A DNA stretch of 64,000 bases from Streptomyces decoyicus. GTDB lineage: Bacteria > Actinomycetota > Actinomycetes > Streptomycetales > Streptomycetaceae. Below, piece after piece: positions 7,800 through 16,430 of the stretch. A model generated the notes under the pieces. That model had not been told where the DNA came from. It was given only the letters and a program-made list of their open reading frames with translations, and made no database searches. The DNA is taken from positions 3,100,001-3,164,000 of the forward strand of contig NZ_CP082301.1 in the NCBI RefSeq assembly GCF_019880305.1. Reading direction: 5' to 3'. Each line of letters opens with the position of its first letter. The stretch's first letter is position 1. The translations under genes and the position numbers were made by a program.

Positions 7800-9923
7800 A
7801 TGACGTCGCCGCCTGACGGCTCCCGGCCGCAGCGTCCGTACGACCCGTCGGCCACGACGCGCCTGCGCGTGCCACGCCAGCACTGGCAGCGGCGGAACCA
7901 GCGCAAACCGCTGCCGCGCTACGACTACGAGCACTACAGCCGGCTGGCCGGACCGCTCACCCGGCCCGACCCGGACAAGCCCTACACGGTTCGCTACCGC
8001 TCGCTGCTCGCGGACGAACCGCACCGAATACGGGCGGCCCTGCTGCTCGGCGCCGCGCCGCTGGTCTCCTTCGGGCTGCTGGTCTGGCTGATGCAGCCGA
8101 GCCACTGGACCGAACGCGACTACCCCGCCTACGACTTCCTTCCCGTGCTGGACGTCGTCATGCTGGTCTCGATCGGGCTGATCGAGCTCTTCCGGTGCAT
8201 GAATGTGCTCTCCAACGCGCACGCCACCCTCGTCGCCCGCGACCCCATCCCGGTCATTCCCGAGAGCGGCACCCGCGTCGCCTTCCTCACCTCTTTCGTG
8301 CCCGGCAAGGAACCTCTCGCCATGGTGACGAAGACGCTGGAGGCGGCGGTCAAGATCCGCCACCGCGGTCTGCTGCACATCTGGCTGCTGGACGAGGGCG
8401 ACGACCCCGACGTCAAGGAAGTCTGCCGGCGCCTGGGCGTCCATCACTTCAGCCGCAAGGGCGTCCCGGAGTGGAACCAGGCCAAGGGCCCGCACCGCGC
8501 CAAGACCAAGCACGGCAACTACAACGCCTGGCTACAGGCGCACGGTGACGCCTACGACTACTTCGCCTCCGTCGACACCGACCATGTCCCGCTGCCCAAC
8601 TACCTGGAGCGGATGCTGGGCTTCTTCCGCGACCCGGACGTCGGCTTTGTCATCGGACCGCAGGTGTACGGCAACTACGACACCTTCGTCACCAAGGCCG
8701 CCGAGTCACAGCAGTTCCTCTTCCATGCGCTGGTCCAGCGGGCCGGCAACCGCTATGGCGCGCCGATGTTCGTCGGCACGTCCAACGCCGTGCGCATCAG
8801 CGCGCTCAAGCAGATCGGCGGGCTGTACGACTCGATCACCGAGGACATGGCGACCGGTTTCGAGATGCACCGGCACAGCAATCCGCAGACCGGGAAGAAG
8901 TGGCGCTCGGTCTACACCCCGGATGTGCTCGCGGTCGGCGAGGGGCCCACGGCCTGGACCGACTTCTTCACCCAGCAGCTGCGCTGGTCGCGCGGGACGT
9001 ACGAGACGATCCTCAAGCAGTTCTGGAAGGCGCCGTTCACGCTGCCCGCGGGCCGGCTCTTCAACTACACCATGATGGTGATCTTCTACCCGATGTCGGC
9101 GCTGAACTGGATTCTGGCGGCGCTCAGTTGTGCGCTGTTCCTGGGGCTGGGGGCCTCGGGTGTGCAGATCGATCCGTCGGTGTGGATGATGCTCTACGGC
9201 AATGCCTCGGCGCTCCAGATCGGTCTGTACATCTGGAACCGGCGGCACAATGTCTCGCCGCACGAGCCGGAGGGTTCCGGCGGCGTCGCCGGCATGGTGA
9301 TGTCCGCGCTGTCCGCGCCGATCTACGCCCGGTCGTTGTTCGACACCGTACTGCGCCGCAAGAGCAAGTTCGTGGTCACGCCGAAGGGCGACTCGTCCAG
9401 TCCGGACACGCTCTTCGGAACGTTCCGGGTGCACCTGTTCTTCCTGCTCGTCTTCGGGGGCTCGCTGGTCGCCTCGTTCGTGCTGGGGCACAGCCATCCG
9501 GCGATGGTCACCTGGGCCGTACTCGCGATGCTGATCACCGCAGCGCCGATCTTCGCCTGGCGGCTGAGCGTACGGAAGGAGAAGCAGGGGCGGGGGGAGG
9601 CGGCCGCCGCCTCTGCCACCGCCGCCACCGCTGCCGGTGCCCCGGCCGGGGGCAGGGCCGGCGGTGGGGGCTCAGCGGACACGTTGGTCGCGGAAGCCGT
9701 CGCTCCGGATACCCGTCCCCTCCCCGGACTCGCGCCCGCTCCGGCCGCCGACCAGACCGTGGAGCAGCGGGCCACTGCCCCGGCTCCGGCCGCCGACCAG
9801 ACCGTGGAGCAACGGGCCGCTGCCCCGGCTCCGGCCGCCGACCAAGCCGTTGACCAGGCCTCCGACCCGGCCTTCACCGCCGAACAGACCTTGCAGATCG
9901 CCCTTGGGGGACGTCACACATGA
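7800..9923 (+). CDS. cslA: Cellulose-synthase-like glycosyltransferase family 2
   Basis: This 707-residue membrane enzyme should polymerise a beta-linked glycan from a UDP-sugar and extrude it. Two membrane segments come first (about 77-97 and 113-131), then the GT2 catalytic domain: DEGDD at 198-202, DTDH (the DxD motif) at 259-262, TED at 347-349 and QQLRW at 392-396, all the hallmark residues of processive synthases. Several membrane helices follow. The C-terminus is low complexity with three 15-residue repeats (APAPAADQTVEQRAT type, bases 9732-9866). In S. coelicolor, CslA makes a beta-1,4-glycan at hyphal tips needed for attachment and aerial growth. The ATG at 7800 follows a GGGGGG ribosome site; glxA overlaps its stop by 4 bp. 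Confidence 0.93.
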   Translation: MTSPPDGSRPQRPYDPSATTRLRVPRQHWQRRNQRKPLPRYDYEHYSRLAGPLTRPDPDKPYTVRYRSLLADEPHRIRAALLLGAAPLVSFGLLVWLMQPSHWTERDYPAYDFLPVLDVVMLVSIGLIELFRCMNVLSNAHATLVARDPIPVIPESGTRVAFLTSFVPGKEPLAMVTKTLEAAVKIRHRGLLHIWLLDEGDDPDVKEVCRRLGVHHFSRKGVPEWNQAKGPHRAKTKHGNYNAWLQAHGDAYDYFASVDTDHVPLPNYLERMLGFFRDPDVGFVIGPQVYGNYDTFVTKAAESQQFLFHALVQRAGNRYGAPMFVGTSNAVRISALKQIGGLYDSITEDMATGFEMHRHSNPQTGKKWRSVYTPDVLAVGEGPTAWTDFFTQQLRWSRGTYETILKQFWKAPFTLPAGRLFNYTMMVIFYPMSALNWILAALSCALFLGLGASGVQIDPSVWMMLYGNASALQIGLYIWNRRHNVSPHEPEGSGGVAGMVMSALSAPIYARSLFDTVLRRKSKFVVTPKGDSSSPDTLFGTFRVHLFFLLVFGGSLVASFVLGHSHPAMVTWAVLAMLITAAPIFAWRLSVRKEKQGRGEAAAASATAATAAGAPAGGRAGGGGSADTLVAEAVAPDTRPLPGLAPAPAADQTVEQRATAPAPAADQTVEQRAAAPAPAADQAVDQASDPAFTAEQTLQIALGGRHT
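9732..9866. repeat. 45-bp tandem repeat in cslA (3 copies)
   Basis: Three in-frame 45-bp units (9732-9776, 9777-9821, 9822-9866) encode near-identical APAPAADQ-VEQRA segments in the cytoplasmic tail. The first two differ at only two or three bases. Confidence 0.9.
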
Positions 9924-11872
9924 AGTACCGTCCGAGCCGTCGCACCCGCCGAGTGGCGATAGCGGCGGCGGTGGTGCTCGCGCTGGCAGCGATGAACGGG
10001 CCGGCCCTCTACGGCTTCGCGTCGGAGCAGTACCACCAGTACAAGATCAACAAGCCCGAGTACAAGGCGGCGAACGGCCATTGGGACGTCGTCGATGTAC
10101 CGGACAAGTACCGCATCAACACCATCCACGCGGCCCTGCTGCACACCGGAAAGGTGCTGCTGGTCGCGGGCTCCGGCAACAACGCGGCGAACTTCAAGGC
10201 CAAGTCGTTCCGTACGGTCCTGTGGGATCCGGAGAAGAACACCTTCAAGAACATCCCCACGCCCAAGGACCTCTTCTGCTCCGGGCACACCCAGCTCCCG
10301 GACGGCAAGCTGCTGGTGGCCGGCGGCACCCAGCGCTACGAGAAGCTGAACGGCGATGTGAAGAAGGCCGGCGGCCTCATGATCCTCTACAACGAGAACC
10401 CGGACGGCCCGAAGACGTTCCCGGCCGGCACGCTCTTCACCGGCAAGAAGAACGGCAAGACCTTCGCCTCCAAGGACCCGGTCGTGGTGCCGCGGGCGAA
10501 GAAGAAGGCCGACCCGGCGACCGGCAAGGTCACCGTGGTGCACAGCGAGGCCCGGGTCTACGTCGAGGCCCTCAAGGACGGCCCCTCCCACTCCACGGGC
10601 GCCCAGGACAACTACCGCATCCACGGCCTCACCGGCGCGGACGCCCGTAATTTCTACGGCATCGCGCAGAAGCTGTCCTTCGACAAGAAGGACTTCCAGG
10701 GGATCAAGGACTCCTTCGAGTTCGACCCGGTGGCCGAGCGCTACATACCCGTCGACCCGATGAACGAGGCCCGCTGGTATCCGACGCTCACCACGCTTCA
10801 GGACGGCAAGGTCCTCTCCGTCTCCGGGCTGGACGAGATCGGGCAGGTCGTCCCCGGCAAGCAGGAGATCTACGACCCGAAGACGAAGAAGTGGCGCTAT
10901 CTGCCCAAGCGGCGCTTCTTCCCGACCTACCCTGCGCTCTTCCTCACCGACCAGGGCCGGATCTTCTACACCGGCTCCAACGCCGGCTACGGCCCGGACA
11001 ACATCGGCCGCACGCCCGGCATCTGGGACCTGAAGTCCAACAAGTTCCAGGTCGTCCCCGGGATGAGCGACCCGAAGATCCTGGAGACGTCGATGTCGGT
11101 GCTGCTGCCGCCGGCCCAGGAACAGCGGTACATGGTGCTGGGCGGGGGCGGGGTCGGCGAGGACCCGAAGGCCACGGACAAGACCCGGATCGTGGATCTG
11201 CACGCCCCGTCGCCGCGCTTCAAGGACGGGCCGCCGCTGTACGCCAAGGCCCGCTACCCGAGCAGCGTGATCATGCCGGACGACACCGTGCTGACCACGA
11301 ACGGCTCCGGCGACTACCGCGGCCGCAGCGACTCCAACGTCCTCAAGGCGGAGCTGTACGACCCGGCGACCAACTCCGCCCACCAGGTGGCCGACCCGCT
11401 GGTGGGCCGTAACTACCACTCCGGTGCGCTGCTGCTGCCCGACGGCCGGGTGATGACCTTCGGCTCCGACTCCCTCTACGCGGACAAGGACAACACCAAG
11501 CCGGGCGTCTTCCAGCAGCAGATCGACCTCTACACCCCGCCGTATCTCTACCGGAAGTCCCGGCCCGAGCTCACGGACAAGGGGCCGAAGACGCTCTCCC
11601 TCGGCAGCAGCGCGACCTTCGGCTCCCCGCGCGCCGCCGCCATCAAGAAGATGCGGCTGATGCGGCCCGGCTCGTTCACCCATGTCACCAACGTGGAACA
11701 GCGCTCGATCGCACTGGACTTCACGGTGACGAAGGGCGGGGACGGTGTGACGGTCACGCTGCCGAAGGACCCGTCGTTGGTGCCGCCCGGGTGGTACATG
11801 CTGAACGCGGTCGACGGGCAGGGGACGCCCTCGAAGGCGGTGTGGGTGAAGGTGCCGGCGCAGCGCGGCTAG
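9920..11872 (+). CDS. glxA: Radical copper oxidase, galactose-oxidase-like
   Basis: This 650-residue extracytoplasmic enzyme has an N-terminal hydrophobic anchor (residues 12-31) and a kelch-type beta propeller. The copper and radical residues align with galactose oxidase: Cys120 in DLFCSG and Tyr287 in ARWYPT (cross-linked cofactor, with Trp286 stacking beside it), Tyr499 and His500 in RNYHSGALLLPDGR, and His588 in FTHVTNVEQR. GlxA oxidises primary alcohols of glycans and is needed with CslA for the tip glycan in S. lividans and S. coelicolor. The ATG overlaps the cslA stop (ATGA), so the two are translationally coupled. The gene ends before a shared convergent terminator. Confidence 0.95.
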   Translation: MKYRPSRRTRRVAIAAAVVLALAAMNGPALYGFASEQYHQYKINKPEYKAANGHWDVVDVPDKYRINTIHAALLHTGKVLLVAGSGNNAANFKAKSFRTVLWDPEKNTFKNIPTPKDLFCSGHTQLPDGKLLVAGGTQRYEKLNGDVKKAGGLMILYNENPDGPKTFPAGTLFTGKKNGKTFASKDPVVVPRAKKKADPATGKVTVVHSEARVYVEALKDGPSHSTGAQDNYRIHGLTGADARNFYGIAQKLSFDKKDFQGIKDSFEFDPVAERYIPVDPMNEARWYPTLTTLQDGKVLSVSGLDEIGQVVPGKQEIYDPKTKKWRYLPKRRFFPTYPALFLTDQGRIFYTGSNAGYGPDNIGRTPGIWDLKSNKFQVVPGMSDPKILETSMSVLLPPAQEQRYMVLGGGGVGEDPKATDKTRIVDLHAPSPRFKDGPPLYAKARYPSSVIMPDDTVLTTNGSGDYRGRSDSNVLKAELYDPATNSAHQVADPLVGRNYHSGALLLPDGRVMTFGSDSLYADKDNTKPGVFQQQIDLYTPPYLYRKSRPELTDKGPKTLSLGSSATFGSPRAAAIKKMRLMRPGSFTHVTNVEQRSIALDFTVTKGGDGVTVTLPKDPSLVPPGWYMLNAVDGQGTPSKAVWVKVPAQRG

Positions 11873-11929
11873 GGGCGTCTCCCCGAGGGCGGTCTGTCCG
11901 CCCCTGTCCGACCCTGCCCGGCCCTGATC

Positions 11930-12054
11930 CGCCGGGCAGCCGGGGCGCCAGATGCTCGTGTGCTCGGCATGTTCGCCAGCCTGGGCGCCAGATGCTCGCG
12001 CTCGGCATGTTCGTCCGCCGGGGCGCCACAGGCTGGCGCTCGGCATGTTCGTCC
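11930..12054. repeat. Three imperfect repeats after glxA
   Basis: Three copies of a unit of about 40 bp containing GGGGCGCCAGATGCTCG and GCTCGGCATGTTCG precede the terminator hairpin. No gene is present. Confidence 0.7.
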
Positions 12055-12090
12055 GCCGTGACGGCGACCGGTTGCGGTCGCCGTCACGGC
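12055..12090. terminator. Bidirectional terminator between glxA and the GH6 gene
   Basis: A perfect 15-bp stem GCCGTGACGGCGACC with GGTCGCCGTCACGGC and a 6-nt loop lies between two convergent genes and can serve both. Confidence 0.85.
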
Positions 12091-12096
12091 ACGACG

Positions 12097-13170
12097 CTAC
12101 TTCGCGCTACGCGCCAGCCCCAGGGCGTACTCGGGCCACCAGGTGCCCGCCTTGGGGCCGCCCTTGCACGTCCCGTCCGACTCTCCCGGGCGCTTGATCC
12201 ACAGGTAGGCGGCTATCAGGGGGTCGTCGGTCTTGGTGGTCGGTGGGGTGCCCAGGGCGCGGCCGGGCGGGTTGCACCAGTTTTCCGGGTCGTCACCGCC
12301 CGGGGCCGGGCCGTTGCCGTTGCGGCTGGTGTCGATGACGAACGGCTTGCCGCCGACCATGGCGGACAGCCGCTTGCCGTACTTCTTGTTCTCCGCGGTG
12401 GTCTGGTAGTTGGAGATGTTGAGGGCGAAGCCGTCGGCGCGGTCGATGCCGGCCCGCTTGAGCGGTTCGACCATCTGGCCCGCATCCTTGATCCAGTGCG
12501 GATTGCCGGCGTCCAGATAGACCTTGGTGTGCGGCAGCGCCTTGAGTTTGCCGACCGCCTCCGTCAGCAGGGCGTAACGCTCCTCGTGGAACTGCTGCGG
12601 GGTGCACTTGTCCGCGATGTGCGGCAGCGCGTCGGGCTCCAGGACGACGGTGGTGGCGCGGTCGCCGATGCCTTTGAGCACCCCGTCCAGCCAGGCCCGG
12701 TAGGCGTTCCCGTCGGCGGCGCCGCCCTGGGAGTACTTGCCGCAGTCGCGGTGCGGAATGTTGTAGAGCACGAGCAGCGCCTCGCGGTCGGCCTTGGCGG
12801 CCGCCTGGGTGAAGCCGCGCGCCTCCCCCTGCGGGTCGTCGACACCTATCCATTCCGCGACCGGCTGCGCCGCGATCTTGTTGGCCAGGCGGGCGTCCGA
12901 GGCTTTGTCGTCGTCGCCGTACGAGGACACCTGGCGGGCCGCCTTGCTGTCCGGATTGACCCAGAACGGCGCCACGGACTTGGGCCGTTGGCCCGGTTTG
13001 GACGGGACGCTGTCGTCGTCGCCGGATGAGGAGCAGCCGACGAGCAGCAGGGCCAGCGCCCCCACCGCCGCCCCCGCCGATGCGGCCCTGGCATGCCCGG
13101 TGCGCCGCCGGCCCTCACGGGGCCCGCCCGGCGGACCGACCCCGGCCGTCCGTCGCAGATTGCCGTACAT
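12097..13170 (-). CDS. cslZ: GH6 family endoglucanase-like lipoprotein
   Basis: The product is a 357-residue surface lipoprotein. The signal peptide ends in the lipobox LLVGC with Cys46, followed by a short acidic linker. The hydrolase domain carries family 6 motifs: YNIPHRDCGKYSQGG, VVLEPDALPHI with the acidic residues expected near the active site, and YLDAGNPHWI. Family 6 enzymes cleave beta-1,4-glucan by inversion. In S. coelicolor the GH6 protein CslZ next to cslA and glxA is thought to trim the tip glycan. The start at 13170 has GGGGGAG upstream; a longer in-frame start at 13242 would add 24 residues and spoil the signal peptide. Confidence 0.87.
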   Translation of the reverse strand: MYGNLRRTAGVGPPGGPREGRRRTGHARAASAGAAVGALALLLVGCSSSGDDDSVPSKPGQRPKSVAPFWVNPDSKAARQVSSYGDDDKASDARLANKIAAQPVAEWIGVDDPQGEARGFTQAAAKADREALLVLYNIPHRDCGKYSQGGAADGNAYRAWLDGVLKGIGDRATTVVLEPDALPHIADKCTPQQFHEERYALLTEAVGKLKALPHTKVYLDAGNPHWIKDAGQMVEPLKRAGIDRADGFALNISNYQTTAENKKYGKRLSAMVGGKPFVIDTSRNGNGPAPGGDDPENWCNPPGRALGTPPTTKTDDPLIAAYLWIKRPGESDGTCKGGPKAGTWWPEYALGLARSAK

Positions 13171-13198
13171 CCACTCCCCCCTCGGAGCATCGAACACG

Positions 13199-13217
13199 GT
13201 CGGCGGAGGCCGCCGAC
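13199..13217. promoter_or_regulatory. Inverted repeat upstream of the GH6 gene
   Basis: GTCGGCGG and CCGCCGAC, separated by 3 nt, lie about 30 bp before the start codon. It could be an operator or the end of the upstream transcript. It does not match the CebR consensus. Confidence 0.35.
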
Positions 13218-13282
13218 GAGATCCATCGTGGCACACGGCCACCCGCCGGGGTCGGCCTGTGGAGGGGGCTGTCCACAGGCTG

Positions 13283-14314
13283 CTAAGGCGCTTGACGAAT
13301 GGTGGTTGTGGTGGTTCGTTCGCCCCTCGCGCCGGCGGGCTGAAGGGACGTCAAGTAGGCCGACACCACGACCACGTTCGAGGCGCCGCCGCGAGACCGG
13401 TCCGTGGCCCGGCTGTGGCCGCCGTCCGCGACGATCAGCCGGAGTTCGGAGCGGCCCCGGTCGCGGGCGGCGTAGGCCTTCCGCGCGTCGAAGCGGTCCC
13501 GGTCGTAGAGCTGGACGTCCTCGACGGTGAAGCGTGCGGTACTGCCGTCGGAGCGCTGGATGTCCAGCCGCTCCCCCGGCTTGAGACCGGCCAGACGGTG
13601 GACGACGGCCCCCTGGACGCGCGGGTCGCGGACGGAGCCGGCCCGGCCCACGAGCAGTGCCGCACCCGCCTCGCCCGGTTGCGGCCCTGCCGCGTACCAG
13701 CCCACGGGGGACGGGGAGTTGTCCGGCGGCGGGGTGAGGATGCCGTGCTCGTCGAGGCCCCGTTCGGTGATACCGGCCTCTCGTACACCGAGTGCGCCGA
13801 TGGTGATCCCCACGGGCCTCGCGGTCACGGCGGTGGGCACCGGGGCGTGCGCATGCAGGGGCGTCTGACGGCCCAACGGGCGCCCGACGGCAGCGACATC
13901 ACCGGTCGTGGCGAGCTGCGCGGCCACCCCCTCCGCCAGATCGCGGCCCCACAGCCACAGCCCCAGCAACAGCACGGCCCACGCCACACCGGCGAGGAGC
14001 CTTGCGGGGGTGGGGGTGGGGGTGGGGGTTGGGGTTGGGGTTGGGGTTGGGGTTGGGGTGTGGGTGTGGCCGGGGCTGATCCTGGTATCGGGACGGACGA
14101 GGGTGCCGTGGGAGCCGTAGGTGCCGCATGTATGTGGTGCGCGAGGTGGTCCAGATACTGACGTGCCGGTAGTGCCCGATACGACGCTCGTGGCAGGCAC
14201 ACCGTCCGCGCCACGTACACCGCCCCTGCTCCGTACACCGCTCCTGCCGCCCGCACCGGACAGGGCAGGCACCCCGACCGCGGCCTCGGCCCGCCCCCGG
14301 TCCTCAGCGCTCAT
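13283..14314 (-). CDS. Class F sortase homologue lacking catalytic His and Cys (pseudo-sortase)
   Basis: The 343-residue protein has a long N-terminal region, a Thr-Pro dipeptide run (residues 84-103), one membrane span (107-123) and an extracytoplasmic class F sortase fold from about 165. Fold landmarks are intact: VGWYAAGPQPGEAGAALLVG, HRLAGLKPGERL, TVEDVQLYDRDRF and ELRLI. At the place of the catalytic AGHVDS the sequence is VGRAGS (His replaced by Arg224), and at the place of LITCGG it is LIVADGG (Cys replaced by Ala296). Transpeptidase activity is therefore unlikely; a binding or scaffold role is inferred. Its start overlaps the end of the upstream membrane-protein gene by 11 bp, implying coupling. 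Confidence 0.85.
   Translation of the reverse strand: MSAEDRGRAEAAVGVPALSGAGGRSGVRSRGGVRGADGVPATSVVSGTTGTSVSGPPRAPHTCGTYGSHGTLVRPDTRISPGHTHTPTPTPTPTPTPTPTPTPARLLAGVAWAVLLLGLWLWGRDLAEGVAAQLATTGDVAAVGRPLGRQTPLHAHAPVPTAVTARPVGITIGALGVREAGITERGLDEHGILTPPPDNSPSPVGWYAAGPQPGEAGAALLVGRAGSVRDPRVQGAVVHRLAGLKPGERLDIQRSDGSTARFTVEDVQLYDRDRFDARKAYAARDRGRSELRLIVADGGHSRATDRSRGGASNVVVVSAYLTSLQPAGARGERTTTTTIRQAP
14006..14069 (+). repeat. G-rich hexanucleotide repeat (GGGGGT/TTGGGG)n
   Basis: On the plus strand four runs of five G are followed by five or more TTGGGG units. On the coding (minus) strand it encodes Thr-Pro repeats. Ten successive G-runs make it a strong G-quadruplex candidate, and the 6-bp unit keeps the frame when copy number changes. 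Confidence 0.95.
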
Positions 14315-14801
14315 CGACTTCGTCGCCCCGCCGTTCGCGGCGCAGCCGGAGCCGGAGCCGGAGCAGCTGCCCCGCGATGACCAGGATGGCGCCGCCGGCC
14401 AGCACCAGGCCGACGGCCGAGGTGCTGCTCAGCTCGCGACGCGGGGAGGCCTCGGCGACGGAAGCGGGGTGTACGGGCGCGGCGACTGGGGCAGCGACGG
14501 GGTCGGCCTGAGCGGGGTGGGCGGGTGGAGCGGCGTCGGGACGTATCCAAGCGCGGCCGGTCGGCCCCGTCGCCGGCCGGGCGTGCGGTACCGCGTCGAC
14601 GAATGCCGTCGGTCGCAGGGCGGCCCGCCCGTCAGTGCGGCCGGCGAGCCGCGGGGCGACCGCGCCGCCGGGGGCGGCCGACGCGGGGGTGACGGAGACC
14701 GTTCCGGTCCCGGTGGCGCGTGCCTCTCCGCCGTGGGCGGGCGTCGTCATCACCGCGCAAGCCGCGACCGTGGCACAGAGAGCAAGTTGCCGTGAGCGCA
14801 T
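14304..14801 (-). CDS. Secreted, C-terminally membrane-anchored small protein
   Basis: The 165-residue product starts with a signal peptide (MRSRQLALCATVAACAVM, cleavage near AHG), continues with an Ala/Pro-rich extracellular stretch and ends in one hydrophobic span (TSAVGLVLAGGAILVIAGQL) followed by an Arg-rich tail. This resembles a sortase substrate tail, but there is no LPxTG-like motif before the span. No family is recognised. The start at 14801 is supported by GGAGG. The gene overlaps the following pseudo-sortase by 11 bp, so the two products are probably made together and may interact at the membrane. Confidence 0.75.
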   Translation of the reverse strand: MRSRQLALCATVAACAVMTTPAHGGEARATGTGTVSVTPASAAPGGAVAPRLAGRTDGRAALRPTAFVDAVPHARPATGPTGRAWIRPDAAPPAHPAQADPVAAPVAAPVHPASVAEASPRRELSSTSAVGLVLAGGAILVIAGQLLRLRLRLRRERRGDEVDER

Positions 14802-15005
14802 GGTGAACCTCCGATAATTCCGAAGGTCCGCCCGCACGAGCCCGGCCGCATCCGGTGCGGTCCGAGGCTGCGCCGTTCGGGTGGGGGTTCGGGCGTGGGT
14901 GCCCCGGGAGGGGCCGGGCGCCGAATGAACCGGGAGGAGTCGGGCACCCAGTGATCCGGATCGCCCCGGCCGGCCTCACCCCGCCCCACGCCCGACGTCG
15001 ACCGC

Positions 15006-15070
15006 CCAGGTCATGCGGCCTCGCCTCCCCCAGGTCATGCGGCCTCGCCGCCTCCCCAGGTCATGCGCCC
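15006..15070. repeat. Short direct repeats downstream of the HAD gene
   Basis: Three copies of CCAGGTCATGCG occur in 65 bp; the first two continue with GCCTCGCC. They lie in the 280-bp gene-free spacer 14802-15080, which shows nothing else. Confidence 0.7.
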
Positions 15071-15080
15071 CGGGCGCCGC

Positions 15081-15860
15081 TCACACCAGGTCGATGAGGT
15101 CCGCGATCGAGTCCACCACGCGGGAGGGCCGGAACGGGTGGCGCTCGATCTCGTCGGGGCGGGTCAGCCCGGTCAGCACGAGGAAGGTCTCCATGCCCGC
15201 CTCCAGGCCGGCCAGTACATCGGTGTCCATCCGGTCGCCGATCATGGCGGAGGTCTCGGAGTGGGCGCCGATGACATTCAGCCCGTGCCGCATCATCAGC
15301 GGGTTGGGCTTGCCGACGAAGTACGGCTCGACGCCCGTCGCCTTGGTGATCAGCGCGGCCACCGAGCCGGTCGCGGGCAGCGCGCCCTGCGGGGAGGGGC
15401 CGGTCTCGTCGGGGTTGGTGGCGATGAACCGCGCCCCGTCGTTGATCAGCCGGATCGCCTTCGTCAGCGCCTCGAAGCTGTAGGTGCGGGTCTCGCCGAG
15501 GACGACGTAGTCCGGGGAGTGGTCGGTCAGGACGTAGCCGATGTCGTGCAGGGCGGTGGTGAGGCCCGCCTCCCCGATGACGTACGCGGTGCCGCCGGGC
15601 CGCTGGTCGTCCAGGAACTGGGCGGTGGCCAGTGCGGACGTCCAGATCGACTCCCACGGCACCTCCAGCCCGATGCGGTTCAGGCGGGCGTGCAGGTCAC
15701 GCGGGGTGTAGATGGAGTTGTTGGTCAGTACGAGAAAGGGCTTGCCCGACTCGCGCAGCCGCTTGATGAAGGCGTCCGCCCCGGGGACCGGAACGCCCTC
15801 GTGCATCAGGACGCCGTCCATGTCGGTGAGCCATGACTCGATCGGCTTGCGCTCTGCCAC
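15081..15860 (-). CDS. HAD-IIA family hydrolase (NagD-like phosphatase)
   Basis: The 259-residue protein has all haloacid-dehalogenase motifs: the nucleophile motif DMDGVLMHEG with Asp13 and Asp15, the motif II region FLVLTNNS, the lysine in GKPNPLMM and the metal-binding MIGDRMDTDVLAG. The class IIA cap lies between. NagD-type enzymes dephosphorylate sugar phosphates or nucleotides in the cytoplasm; the substrate is unknown. The GTG at 15860 is chosen because AGGAG precedes it and the conserved N-terminus (ERKPIESWLTDMDG) starts there; the open frame extends 36 codons further upstream. Confidence 0.88.
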   Translation of the reverse strand: MAERKPIESWLTDMDGVLMHEGVPVPGADAFIKRLRESGKPFLVLTNNSIYTPRDLHARLNRIGLEVPWESIWTSALATAQFLDDQRPGGTAYVIGEAGLTTALHDIGYVLTDHSPDYVVLGETRTYSFEALTKAIRLINDGARFIATNPDETGPSPQGALPATGSVAALITKATGVEPYFVGKPNPLMMRHGLNVIGAHSETSAMIGDRMDTDVLAGLEAGMETFLVLTGLTRPDEIERHPFRPSRVVDSIADLIDLV

Positions 15861-15969
15861 TGCCGGACTCCTGCCTACGCGTTGACCAGGGGCGTCGGCC
15901 CGCTCCCGCACACGTCGTGGCCCATGCGGACATGGTCCACTTGCCGTACGTACGACCGACACCCCCACC

Positions 15970-16308
15970 CTAGGTCAGCAGGCCATACCCCTGACCCCGG
16001 CAATCACTCGTGATCTTCCGCGGCCACCGGAACCTCCGCGCCCCGGCTCTCGGCGATCCGCAGTACGTCACAGAGCGCCTCGGTGAGCCGCTCTCCCGCA
16101 ACGCCTGGCGCCGGGTCTCGCGGGAGACCTCGAAGCGCTGCGCCGGCTCGCGCTCGGCGGGCAGCACTTCCCCCTCGCCCGACTCCCCCAGCAGCTCGGC
16201 GATTCCCACCTTGGCGCTGTAGTGCTTGGCAATGCGGCCGTGCTCGGGGACGCCGGACCCGCCGGACCGGAAGGGTGCGCCAGGATCCTGGCCGTACGGG
16301 AACTCCAC
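15970..16308 (-). pseudogene. Remnant of a GntR-family regulator
   Basis: The first 70 codons match the N-terminal winged helix of GntR regulators: HGRIAKHYSAKVG, then EVLPAEREPAQRFEVSRETR and RQALRE. After RQALRE the normal continuation (LLLEGRL and the effector domain) is missing and the sequence turns into unrelated Ser/Arg-rich residues, ending at 112 codons instead of roughly 240. Typical residues within the helix-turn-helix are also altered (V to R in RETVRQAL). This suggests a frameshifted, deleted relic. A short functional DNA-binding protein is less likely. It lies downstream of the ROK gene. Confidence 0.5.
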
Positions 16309-16430
16309 GCCGCGATCTTCGCGTTACGGCGCGAGGCGGGGGGCGGCAGCCGAGCGCCGTGGCGCGGCGATCTGCGCCCCCGCCCCCCAGCGCCCCAGCC
16401 GCCCGGCCCTCCCGCCCGCAGCCCCCAGGC

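Noticed and set aside
13020..14161. 455-codon plus-strand frame with a Gly/Trp repeat
   Set aside because: It is antisense to the GH6 and pseudo-sortase genes; the Gly-Trp run is the TTGGGG repeat read in another frame.
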